Origin: Promethearchaeota archaeon
Lineage (GTDB): Archaea > Asgardarchaeota > Lokiarchaeia > Sigyniarchaeales > SOKP01
Direction: 5' to 3'
DNA length: 19,876 nucleotides
Assembly: GCA_030615145.1 (NCBI GenBank)
Contig: JAUWZT010000028.1
Coordinates: 1 to 19,876, forward strand
In this document: positions 1 through 6,898 of the stretch, piece by piece
Layout of the letters: each line of letters opens with the position of its first letter
Numbering within the stretch: position 1 is the first letter of the stretch
Program-made: the position numbers and the translations under genes
Notes under the pieces: generated by a model
What the model was told of the DNA's origin: nothing
Databases searched by the model: none
Seen by the model: only the letters and a program-made list of their open reading frames with translations

Positions 1-158
1 GTTTATTTGTAGTTCTATTGATAATATCACCTATTTTTACAATTGGCAATCAAAATCTAATTTTAATATTACTGTTTATTGATATTGCTCTGGGGGGAAT
101 TTCAAATTTTGTATATGGTATATTTTATGGAAAATTTAGAAAAGACTTAGGAGAATAA
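1..158 (+). CDS. C-terminal end of a small membrane protein (5' end outside window)
   Basis: An open frame runs from the window edge (codons in phase with position 3) to a TAA at 156-158, giving about 51 residues. It has two hydrophobic stretches, roughly residues 1-12 and 18-30 (the second rich in Ile and Leu, ending LLFIDIALGG). A short basic and aromatic tail follows and ends KFRKDLGE. This looks like the last transmembrane helices of an integral membrane protein whose start lies left of the window. It is the only plus-strand gene in the first 13 kb and converges on the minus-strand CHAT gene, with about 100 bases between the two stops. The family cannot be named from this fragment. Confidence 0.55.
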   Translation, partial: LFVVLLIISPIFTIGNQNLILILLFIDIALGGISNFVYGIFYGKFRKDLGE

Positions 159-260
159 TATAAAAGAGATACTATAAAAGATATTCAAAAAGAATAATAA
201 GAAATATAAAAAAAATGTAAGAGAAATCGAAATTTTTCATAGATATCTAAATATAATACT

Positions 261-2858
261 TTAACTTAATTTTTTCCATGGCTTTCCAAAAAGCATATAA
301 CTTGATATTGCTAAAGAACCTTTTAAATCGATGCTTTTAGTACCGTCCTCAGCGGATAAATCTTTAAAATTTTGTTCTACGAGTTTAGTCATTTTATTTG
401 CCATACATGCTTGGCGAGCTTTCAAGAGCGAAACTCCTTGGCTCCGATAATTGAACAAATTAACGTAAAAATTTGCGATTATTTCTTTAGTTTCATCGTC
501 AAAAATAGGATAATTTCTCGATATAATGCCTATGATTTTATCGTAATCAAAATGTTCTACAATTTCTCCGAAAGTTCTTAAAGCGTTTTTTAACTTCTTT
601 CCTTCAACATCATATATTTGAGAGTTGAAAAACAAGAAAGGATTCACGTTAGATTTACTCCCTTGTATTAAATTGTTGATATCGTTAAACGTAATGATTT
701 CGTTGTCGTTAGTCAGAAAAAAACTATCACGGGGACTCCATTTGGAGTAAAAGATATTTCCTACAAAATGGATTATATGGTTCGCTCCGCTAGCTATATG
801 TGATAAAATATTTTCTCGAGTAGAGTTGGGTCCTGCTAAAACGGCAATTTGGTTTATTTCTTCTCGATTATTAAAAAATTCTGTAATGTAATTAAATTCG
901 TTTATTCCAGCTTCAAATGGAAATATTAGCTCTTTAGATTTAAGCTCTTCATTCCATCTAACGGGACCTGAATTATTAATACTTTCTATTATAAGTACAT
1001 CAAATTTATTTTGGACCTTTAAACCTTCTTTATTTTCTTCAGGCTCACGACCAAAAGTTATACCCCCTAATGGAGGCTCTCCAATTATGTAACTAATGGA
1101 ATATTTTAATAAGAAAAAGCTTTTATCGTAAATTAAATCGAAGGGGATGGTCATATCGTCTAAAATAAAATAGATTTCCGCTGTAAAATTTAAAGCTTTT
1201 ATCTCAAATTGTTTAAAAAAAGTTCTTATTTTATTAGGAAGAAAAACATATAACAATCGACCAAATTCATTTAATGTAAAGTTGTACTTTTTTTCTAGGT
1301 TATCAGAGAAGATATCGTTGTAAATGTCAAGAATATGAGCATCATTCCAATATTCGTCAAATACATTTCCTTCTACTATTTTATTTTCTTGAGAAATCAT
1401 TCGAATAGATATTGACCCTTCAGCATTTATCCTAAATATCATTTGCTTTATTATAAAGCCTTCTTCAAATCCCATAAAAAAAAGATCGTCTTCTCCAAAC
1501 GAATAGATATCTCTCTTAAGTGATTCTGTTTCGTTATACAGTAGAAGCGGGTCGGCAACCAACGCTCTCAAATTCTTTTCTAAGTACGGTAATATTTTTT
1601 GAGCGAGATTGAAATCATTTTCCTCATATATAGCACGATAGAACATCATTCTCCAGAAATCTTTCTGCTCTAACGAGAAAAAAATTGACTTAAATTGCCA
1701 TAAGAAATTACAGGTGTAAAAATAATGATATAATTGAGCATTGTTTTGAGGAATTTTCAGTTGAGTGTTTAATTTTTCAAGAGATTGCAATAGATATTTT
1801 TTCTCTTTCATTTCTACGAATTTTTTGGAAGCCTCAACCCATAATTCAATTAAAATATTATCGTATCCAAGATTCGTTTGGTACATAAACAGATCTTCCA
1901 AGAAATCATAGATATCAAAAGCTATTTCAAATCTATTCCTTGAAATTGCGAAATTAATGAATTTCCTAATATACGTAACTGCGTCACCATAGGATTGAAA
2001 TTCGCGAATTTTTGAAAATAGATTTTTAATGATAATGATTATCCAGGTGTATTCTCCAATGTCGTTTAAATAATAGATCAATTCCTCTAACTCTTCTAAA
2101 ATAGTATTAAAATTTCTTTCATTTATAGAGATTTTGCTTAAATTACTAAATTCATTTTTTAAATATCCTGGAATCCGATTTATTAATAAACTTTTCATGT
2201 ATTTAACGAAATCTTCGGATTTATCTATGAGATGATAATGCATATTAACATTTTCTATAAAAATATAAAGAAACAAAGCCCTTTTCCCAGGTTCTAGTTT
2301 AAATATTGTTCTGCCTAAAATTTCCATACTTAAATGAAAATATTCTTGTGGTATAACGGATTTTCTTAAATACATTAAAATTATTTGTAATTCAATCAGT
2401 TTAATATACTCCTTCCTTTCAGTCACTTTAACGCAGAAAGAGTTTACGAATTTAGTTATACCCGTTTGAGATAACTCGTCCATTGTAATAAACGATTTCA
2501 ACAAGTTGGTTACAAAATTATTAAAAAGATAGAAATCGTCTAATTTTGATAAGAACGAGAAAAATCTTTTGTAAGCGTCTATATATCTAATAACATCTAC
2601 TTCGGTCCCCTCGTCAGTTTTACGCGTCAAGGAATTGATGTATATCCACCAAGAATTTGATATTATCATGGTTAGTTGGTGTTTTTTCTGGACATCGAGC
2701 CAATCAGTTCTTTCTATCTCAAAATACAAATCAGTTAATAAGCGATCAGCCCATAAATGATTAGCTGATTGCAATAATCTTCTTCCTTGTATTATTCTTT
2801 GTTGAAAATCTTTTAAGAAATTTGTTTTTAATTTTAAGTTAATAGACATTGAAACCAT
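261..2858 (-). CDS. Helical-repeat protein with a catalytically degenerate CHAT domain
   Basis: The predicted protein has 865 residues. Residues 1 to about 450 are almost entirely amphipathic helices, resembling the TPR-like solenoids that precede CHAT domains. Residues 619-840 match the CHAT (caspase HetF-associated with TPRs, clan CD peptidase) fold. Three cues support this: the GPNSTRENIL segment before the His strand, the strand IIHFVGN, and the late segment with DDETKEIIANFY and SLLKARQA. In active CHAT proteases the His strand reads HFxGHG and the Cys strand ends NAC. Here Asn701 stands where the catalytic His should be, and the other strand reads FNSQ, with Gln747 where Cys should be. 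Both catalytic residues therefore seem lost, suggesting a binding or scaffold role. The gene starts 14 bases after the actin-like gene stops, so the two are probably co-transcribed. ATG at 2858 or 2849 could be the start. The role is unknown. Confidence 0.75.
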   Translation of the reverse strand: MVSMSINLKLKTNFLKDFQQRIIQGRRLLQSANHLWADRLLTDLYFEIERTDWLDVQKKHQLTMIISNSWWIYINSLTRKTDEGTEVDVIRYIDAYKRFFSFLSKLDDFYLFNNFVTNLLKSFITMDELSQTGITKFVNSFCVKVTERKEYIKLIELQIILMYLRKSVIPQEYFHLSMEILGRTIFKLEPGKRALFLYIFIENVNMHYHLIDKSEDFVKYMKSLLINRIPGYLKNEFSNLSKISINERNFNTILEELEELIYYLNDIGEYTWIIIIIKNLFSKIREFQSYGDAVTYIRKFINFAISRNRFEIAFDIYDFLEDLFMYQTNLGYDNILIELWVEASKKFVEMKEKKYLLQSLEKLNTQLKIPQNNAQLYHYFYTCNFLWQFKSIFFSLEQKDFWRMMFYRAIYEENDFNLAQKILPYLEKNLRALVADPLLLYNETESLKRDIYSFGEDDLFFMGFEEGFIIKQMIFRINAEGSISIRMISQENKIVEGNVFDEYWNDAHILDIYNDIFSDNLEKKYNFTLNEFGRLLYVFLPNKIRTFFKQFEIKALNFTAEIYFILDDMTIPFDLIYDKSFFLLKYSISYIIGEPPLGGITFGREPEENKEGLKVQNKFDVLIIESINNSGPVRWNEELKSKELIFPFEAGINEFNYITEFFNNREEINQIAVLAGPNSTRENILSHIASGANHIIHFVGNIFYSKWSPRDSFFLTNDNEIITFNDINNLIQGSKSNVNPFLFFNSQIYDVEGKKLKNALRTFGEIVEHFDYDKIIGIISRNYPIFDDETKEIIANFYVNLFNYRSQGVSLLKARQACMANKMTKLVEQNFKDLSAEDGTKSIDLKGSLAISSYMLFGKPWKKLS

Positions 2859-2872
2859 TTACGCTAATTATT

Positions 2873-4078
2873 TTAATTAATATTTTGAGAGTTCGTTTCA
2901 TCTATTTGTTTTTGATTAGAATCTTGAAGATTAGGATTATTTAACCATCCTTTTTTTAATTGATTTTTCGAATAAAGAACTGAAGCCCCTATCCAGCCCA
3001 TATTTTCCCTTCCTGAGGCTGCCACCACTTTGATTTTATTTTTTAGCTTTTCCGAGAAGTATTTCTGCAATTCTACTCTTAATCTTTCACCTAAACCAGG
3101 TATCAAGCTACTTCCTCCCGAAAGGATAACATTTGAAAGAAGCTCTTCCCAATTTTCTCTATCCCATGTCTTTATTACTTTAGAAATAGCCTCGGCTAAA
3201 CCGATATAATCAACATGAATGATCTTCATGATTTGAGGATCAAATAAAGCCTCAGAAACCATAAATCTCTCTTTATTTATTTCGAAAGTAGTACCATCGG
3301 GAAAATTGATTGGTTGATTGTATTCTTTTGATCCCCCTTTTATATGTTGGAGCTCGGTCTTCGCATTTGCAACACATATAGAGGATTTTTCTTTGATTTT
3401 TTTTACAATCCATTTATCAATAAATAAAGATTTCTCGGAACCCCTACTTGATAATATCATGCTAAGAAAATAATCTGTCATTTCTTTGCCTGCTATCGGG
3501 AAAACATCCCGCGCCATAATATTTGTAAACCCATGGAAAACTGTGGAGATGTAAGAATCAGTTTCTCCAATATTTACTATAACGCCACTAGTCTTTTGCA
3601 TGGTTGACAAAATCGCTTGGACTTCAGATAAAAATAATATTGTTGGGAATTTAAAATAATTGAAAAATACATATTGTAGCCGTGCTTTTTCCACATCAGT
3701 CATGAAAAAAGGAGCAATAAATATTAGAGGTTGTTTATACTTAAATTCAGGAAAAATTTCTAATTTGTGGTAATAATGATTGAAATATAAAGCAAGAATA
3801 TTATAATTACTTTCTTTTTTAAATTCATGTACTTTTAAAATATTACTATATTTAATCGCATCATAACCAAAGAGGTATTTCTCAGTCGAGCCTTTAATAA
3901 AAATGTCGTCAAGCCCATCAATTACACCAGAAGTGAAGATATAATCTGATATGTCTACATAAACACTAGGAGCAAGGGTTTTCGGGATATCCTCTCCTGC
4001 CCATCCCATCCTAAACCTATCGCTCCCTATATCTATGATTAAAGGGCGTAATTGCGGGTTATCCTCAACATTTGACAT
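2873..4078 (-). CDS. Divergent actin-like ATPase (intact copy)
   Basis: This 401-residue protein has the actin/Hsp70 nucleotide fold. The phosphate-1 loop is at residues 16-26 (DIGSDRFRMGWAGED, compare actin DNGSG...AGFAGDD). The phosphate-2 strand is at 166-176 (VIVNIGETD). The adenosine motif is at 317-329 (VILSGGSSLIPGLG, compare actin NIVMSGGTTMYPGI). Near the C-terminus, WIGASVL (362-368) matches actin WIGGSIL. The catalytic Gln (actin Gln137) appears kept as Gln154 in EVQAIL. Actin Asp154 is replaced by Asn169, so Mg coordination or hydrolysis rate may differ. Length is slightly above actin (375), with a polar C-terminal tail of about 20 residues. It is too divergent to be the canonical lokiactin and is best called an Asgard actin-related protein. 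It begins 3 bases after a truncated coiled-coil gene and is followed by the CHAT gene. A degenerate paralogue lies at 5065-5457. Confidence 0.88.
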   Translation of the reverse strand: MSNVEDNPQLRPLIIDIGSDRFRMGWAGEDIPKTLAPSVYVDISDYIFTSGVIDGLDDIFIKGSTEKYLFGYDAIKYSNILKVHEFKKESNYNILALYFNHYYHKLEIFPEFKYKQPLIFIAPFFMTDVEKARLQYVFFNYFKFPTILFLSEVQAILSTMQKTSGVIVNIGETDSYISTVFHGFTNIMARDVFPIAGKEMTDYFLSMILSSRGSEKSLFIDKWIVKKIKEKSSICVANAKTELQHIKGGSKEYNQPINFPDGTTFEINKERFMVSEALFDPQIMKIIHVDYIGLAEAISKVIKTWDRENWEELLSNVILSGGSSLIPGLGERLRVELQKYFSEKLKNKIKVVAASGRENMGWIGASVLYSKNQLKKGWLNNPNLQDSNQKQIDETNSQNIN

Positions 4079-4081
4079 GAT

Positions 4082-4303
4082 TTATAAATGAGTTAATTTA
4101 AAATTAAGAATAGAGTTTTTGAATAACTGTGGTACAATGCCCGATTTTTCATCTTTCTTACGCTGGTAAAGACCTTTTCCTTCAGAAACTCCTTTTAATA
4201 AATGTTGTAACGCAGATTTAGTTTTTTCTGTATCTTGCATCGCAAGAGTTATTGAAAAATCGTTTGAAGCATTTGGGCCTACTTCATTCTTTTTAGATTC
4301 CAT
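4082..4303 (-). CDS. Truncated paralogue of the coiled-coil protein at 5505-6242
   Basis: This small ORF encodes 73 residues. Its middle (about residues 25-58) aligns with the N-terminal part of the 245-residue protein encoded at 5505-6242: both carry the pattern KTxSxLQxLLKxxSExKG, then an acidic-basic EEK/DEK patch and PQL. After PQL the similarity stops and the ORF ends in an unrelated tail, FKNSILNFKLTHL. The rest of the coiled-coil protein is missing. It lies 3 bases upstream of the intact actin-like gene, the same order as in the other copy. It may now be a remnant or leader ORF that keeps translation coupled into the actin gene, or a short functional peptide. The similarity was read by eye. 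Confidence 0.6.
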   Translation of the reverse strand: MESKKNEVGPNASNDFSITLAMQDTEKTKSALQHLLKGVSEGKGLYQRKKDEKSGIVPQLFKNSILNFKLTHL

Positions 4304-4518
4304 CGGTTCCTTCTTTTTCTTTCTAGCTATAGATATCTAGCTCTTATTCTATGATATTCTTTTAATAATCCAATATTACAATTAATTAATCTATTTTGAT
4401 AAATTAAACCTTTTTGCAGAACTAAATAGAAGTCTTATTCACGGTTAATACCCTCTTAATTTAAAACTAATCCGATCAAATTGACCCGAAAAGAATTTCG
4501 TACTCAAGAAATTTTTGT
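4304..4518. other. AT-rich spacer in the duplication
   Basis: This stretch of about 215 bases has no convincing ORF. It is low in GC, unlike the patch to its right. The missing 3' half of the truncated actin copy was not recognised here. A purine-rich GAAGGAA just upstream of the ATG at 4303 could serve as the ribosome site of the 73-residue ORF. Confidence 0.4.
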
Positions 4519-4881
4519 TTAAGGATACTCTTCCGGAAACTTCTTGTGGGCGCGGGTGTAGCAAGGAACGCAGCGCCATTCGTATCTCCCAGGGGAATAA
4601 ACGAGGTTTTCCATCCGGTCACCGCAAAGACAGCAGCAGAGAGGATAACGAATGTAATCAAGCCTTAACTCTTCTTGCTCTCTAATGATAAAGCTACGTT
4701 TTTCCCACCTCTCGTCGTAAGAGAGCGATTTGTCTTTACCGAGAGCGGCGAACCTTTTCTGAAGATCCCTCCATCTCTTCTCCTTTTCTAAGCGGAGCAG
4801 TGTCCTCAACTCGCACCTAATCTTTCTTAATTCTCCGTTCTTTAACTTCTGAACTACTTTCTTGCTTTTGTTTTTCGGCAT
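4519..4881 (-). CDS. Small zinc-ribbon protein with basic helical N-terminus
   Basis: This 120-residue protein has two parts. Residues 1 to about 75 are highly charged, Lys/Arg-rich and helical. Residues 80-113 hold a zinc ribbon: CCLCGDRM (a CxxC knuckle) and, after YSPGRYEW, a second knuckle CVPC. The spacing and the P-x-x-x-EW-x-C-x-x-C pattern resemble the small protein encoded at 14071-14232, so both may belong to one archaeal zinc-finger family. A nucleic-acid-binding role is plausible but unproven. Base composition is clearly richer in GC than the flanking actin genes, and the gene lies exactly where the truncated actin copy is broken, which suggests acquired DNA. A TATA-like box about 35 bases upstream indicates its own nearly leaderless transcript. 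Confidence 0.65.
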   Translation of the reverse strand: MPKNKSKKVVQKLKNGELRKIRCELRTLLRLEKEKRWRDLQKRFAALGKDKSLSYDERWEKRSFIIREQEELRLDYIRYPLCCCLCGDRMENLVYSPGRYEWRCVPCYTRAHKKFPEEYP

Positions 4882-4908
4882 TTTCTTAAATAATTAAAGA
4901 CAATTCGA

Positions 4909-4920
4909 GTATATAAAATA
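4909..4920 (-). promoter_or_regulatory. TATA-like box of the zinc-ribbon gene
   Basis: On the minus strand TATTTTATAT lies about 35 bases before the ATG at 4881. That places transcription start a few bases before the start codon, a leaderless or nearly leaderless arrangement common in archaea. It was assigned by position and composition only. Confidence 0.4.
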
Positions 4921-4943
4921 TTGGAGCAAGAAAAACTTTTAAT

Positions 4944-5042
4944 TTAATCCAGATCAAACGCCTTTTTCATTAGATACACTTGCCAGATACGGGCCAACTC
5001 GTCCGCCTTGTGGCCGGAGAACCTCTTCGGCAAATAAAGGCT
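4944..5042 (-). pseudogene. GC-rich ORF remnant
   Basis: A short minus-strand open frame of 32 codons ends at TAA (4944-4946) and begins right after an in-frame TAG (5043-5045). It has no ATG at its head. It reads with sensible coding character, for example PKRFSGHKADELARIWQVY and then MKKAFDLD, and is distinctly GC-rich. It looks like the C-terminal tail of a lost gene brought in with the neighbouring zinc-ribbon gene. Its frame differs from that of the truncated actin copy, so it is not a continuation of actin. The family is not recognised. Confidence 0.35.
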
Positions 5043-5064
5043 CTAAGCCCTCGTCAACGCCCAA

Positions 5065-5457
5065 TTAGTTTTCTAACTCTGATTTGTAAAATGGAGTGAT
5101 AATGATTATTGGTTGTTTAAACCGCAACTCTTCTGATATATTTAATTGTTGGTAATAATGATAAAAAAACTTTAGAAGAATGTTATAATTGTTTTCTTTT
5201 CTAAATTCGTGTATTTTCAAAATGCTCTTATATTTTAAGGCATCATGTCCTACTAAATGGGCTTGATTATTCGTATCTAAAAAAATATCTTCTAATCCAT
5301 TAATCACATCAGACTTAAATAAGTAATCAGAAATGTCGACATATACGCTCGGAGCAATAATGTCCGGAAAATCGTCTCCAGCCCATCCCATCCTAAAATT
5401 ATTGCAACCTATATCGAGAATTAATGGAAGCAATTGATCGTTATCGGTATCTGACAT
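5065..5457 (-). pseudogene. Actin-like ATPase, C-terminally truncated paralogue
   Basis: This ORF of about 130 residues aligns along its whole length with the first third of the intact actin-like protein at 2873-4078. Shared segments include LDIGCNNFRMGWAG, APSVYVDISDY, GLEDIF, KIHEFRKENNYNIL and the strand before the break (KQPIIIITPF). It keeps the phosphate-1 loop but stops at LEN, where the intact copy continues into the Gln154 and phosphate-2 region. The whole ATPase core after subdomain 1/2 is missing, so it cannot be a working actin fold. The start is placed at the ATG of MSDTDN because the intact copy begins at the matching point (MSNVEDN); an upstream ATG (5463) gives two more residues. 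The break coincides with the GC-rich patch. It could still be expressed as a fragment that binds the partner protein. Confidence 0.75.
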
Positions 5458-5504
5458 AATCATTTTCTAATTGTTTAATATCAAAATGCTCTTAAGTAAA
5501 ACCT

Positions 5505-6242
5505 TTACGAGAAAGTTTGTTGTTGATGGATGTATTCATCCGATAATTTTTTTAATTGATATTCCTTCACTTGCAATTCTAATAACCCTAAAACCATTTT
5601 AAATTCACTGGACATAGATTCAATATCTACACCTGCAATCTTTTCAACTTCCTCGCGTTTTATCTTAAATTGTTCCAAATTGTATTGAATTTTATCGAAT
5701 AAGTTATTTATCGTCGTAGCTAAGTCTTCGGTGTTTTTCTTTGTTATCTTCCTCATTTTTCTAAGTATTGAAAGGATTGAAGATATAGAATTCTCCCATT
5801 GCGCGTATCTGTCTACGTAACCTATAAATATTTCTTTAAAAAAATCAGTTAATTTAACGTAAATATCATCTCCCTTAGAGAATGAGGGCGTTTTAATGGT
5901 GCTAGGGGCAGGAGTAGGAACTTCCACCGTTGGTTTCTCTTCTTCTTCTTCTTCAGAAACTTCTGGAAGAGGCTCTTTCTTTTGAAGAGTCTTTCTCTCG
6001 GTAAGTGGAACTTCTTCTATCATGTAATCTTCTGCTATTTTCTTCTTGACTTCATAAGAAAGCTGAGGCGAAATCTTTTCTTCTTCTTTTGGAGAAATAA
6101 ACCCTTTATCTTCAGAGAAGGCTTTAAGTAATCCTTGCAATGTTGATTCTGTCTTTTTCGACGATTTTAAAAGGTTGTCTAAAGTGTAGGTAGGAACTTT
6201 CTCTTCTATTTTTTTCTTCTCTTTCTTCTTTTTTTTAGCCAT
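5505..6242 (-). CDS. Lys-rich coiled-coil protein, putative actin-operon partner
   Basis: This 245-residue soluble protein belongs to no family I recognise. It starts with a Lys-rich tail (MAKKKKKEKKK). A short conserved-looking segment at about 20-55 is shared with the truncated ORF at 4082-4303. An acidic and Pro-rich linker follows (EEEEEEKPTVEVPTPAP, about 97-115). A C-terminal helical region at about 125-240 has heptad-like hydrophobic spacing. The gene precedes an actin-like gene in both copies of the local duplication, which ties it functionally to the actin. A filament adaptor, nucleator or membrane/DNA tether are possible roles, all inferred. The basic N-terminus next to an acidic linker would suit binding to lipid or nucleic acid. 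The gene lies 38 bases downstream of the AbrB-ACT gene and may share its transcript. Confidence 0.7.
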   Translation of the reverse strand: MAKKKKKEKKKIEEKVPTYTLDNLLKSSKKTESTLQGLLKAFSEDKGFISPKEEEKISPQLSYEVKKKIAEDYMIEEVPLTERKTLQKKEPLPEVSEEEEEEKPTVEVPTPAPSTIKTPSFSKGDDIYVKLTDFFKEIFIGYVDRYAQWENSISSILSILRKMRKITKKNTEDLATTINNLFDKIQYNLEQFKIKREEVEKIAGVDIESMSSEFKMVLGLLELQVKEYQLKKLSDEYIHQQQTFS

Positions 6243-6280
6243 AAGACTTAAACATCAACTTTATAATTCTGAGATATACC

Positions 6281-6685
6281 TTATTCCAAAGATAGAAATT
6301 CTACTTTAAGCGCTTCTCCTTTTTCTATTAAAGTTTTTTCGAGTTCTTCTAAGGTAAAACTTGGACTTTCAGATATTACAGTCCACACAGCAGATTTGTC
6401 TTTTTCAACGATAACGGCTTCGCTATACATCATACTTAGTTTTAAATCTCCGAAAGTGCCTGCTAATTTTGCTAACGCTCCAGGTGTATCTCCCATTGTA
6501 ATTCTTAATTTAATAAGATTACTCTCATCCCGTAAACCAATTGGAGATATTTTTATTTCTTTAGCTTCAGAGTCGCTAATCATCATTAATTGCGAATTTG
6601 TGGTAATTCCTAAGGACTTTCTTACGATTTGTGGAATAACTATTCTACCACGTTCGTCTATTGTAAGAATTTTAACTTCTTTCAT
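6281..6685 (-). CDS. AbrB/SpoVT-type DNA-binding domain fused to an ACT-like domain
   Basis: This 134-residue protein has two domains. Residues 1-47 form a swapped-hairpin AbrB/SpoVT domain (ILTIDERGRIVIPQIVRKSLGI, the standard DxxGRIxIPxxxRxxLGI pattern, then the second strand pair). Residues 57-130 resemble an ACT ligand-binding fold, with IKLRITMGDTPGALAKLAG matching the ACT strand-loop-helix that often binds amino acids (DxPGxLxxL). AbrB-ACT fusions are known in archaea as presumed small-molecule-responsive regulators. It is the first gene before the coiled-coil/actin/CHAT block, so it may regulate it. No strong ribosome site precedes the ATG. Confidence 0.82.
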   Translation of the reverse strand: MKEVKILTIDERGRIVIPQIVRKSLGITTNSQLMMISDSEAKEIKISPIGLRDESNLIKLRITMGDTPGALAKLAGTFGDLKLSMMYSEAVIVEKDKSAVWTVISESPSFTLEELEKTLIEKGEALKVEFLSLE

Positions 6686-6727
6686 TGGTTTGACACAAAT
6701 TACGTATTTTTCTTATAGTTATTATTA

Positions 6728-6757
6728 ATTTATAAGTATAAAAATTTTATAGAAAGT
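6728..6757 (-). promoter_or_regulatory. Probable promoter of the AbrB-ACT/actin block
   Basis: The minus strand reads TTTCTATAAAA (6745-6755) and, closer to the gene, TTATAAAT (6728-6735). Both are good archaeal TATA boxes. They would place transcription start about 18-37 bases before the ATG at 6685. Which box is used cannot be decided from sequence alone. Confidence 0.45.
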
Positions 6758-6867
6758 GAACAAAGAGAAAAAGGAATTAAAAATAAAATAGGAATTTTCT
6801 TAGTATTATCATTCATCTCAGATTCGTTTGGAAAGACTATTTAATTAGACTTTAATGATATAATACT

Positions 6868-6880
6868 AAAAAAATAAAAA
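6868..6880 (-). terminator. T-rich terminator after the vWA gene
   Basis: Just after the vWA stop codon the transcribed strand reads TTTTTATTTTTTT. Oligo-T tracts without a hairpin are typical archaeal terminators. Confidence 0.4.
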
Positions 6881-6898
6881 TAATTTCTTCCTTTTCAA

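Noticed and set aside
372..581. Plus-strand ORF of 69 residues opposite the CHAT gene
   Set aside because: It lies wholly antisense to a long, well-supported gene and has no motif or ribosome site of note.
4476..4661. Minus-strand ORF of 61 residues overlapping the zinc-ribbon gene
   Set aside because: It overlaps the zinc-ribbon coding frame in another phase; the zinc-ribbon frame has clear cysteine knuckles and this one has none.
5065..5457. Truncated actin caused by a simple frameshift
   Set aside because: The downstream actin sequence was not recognised in any frame; the sequence after the stop is a GC-rich unrelated patch, so a deletion or insertion fits better.
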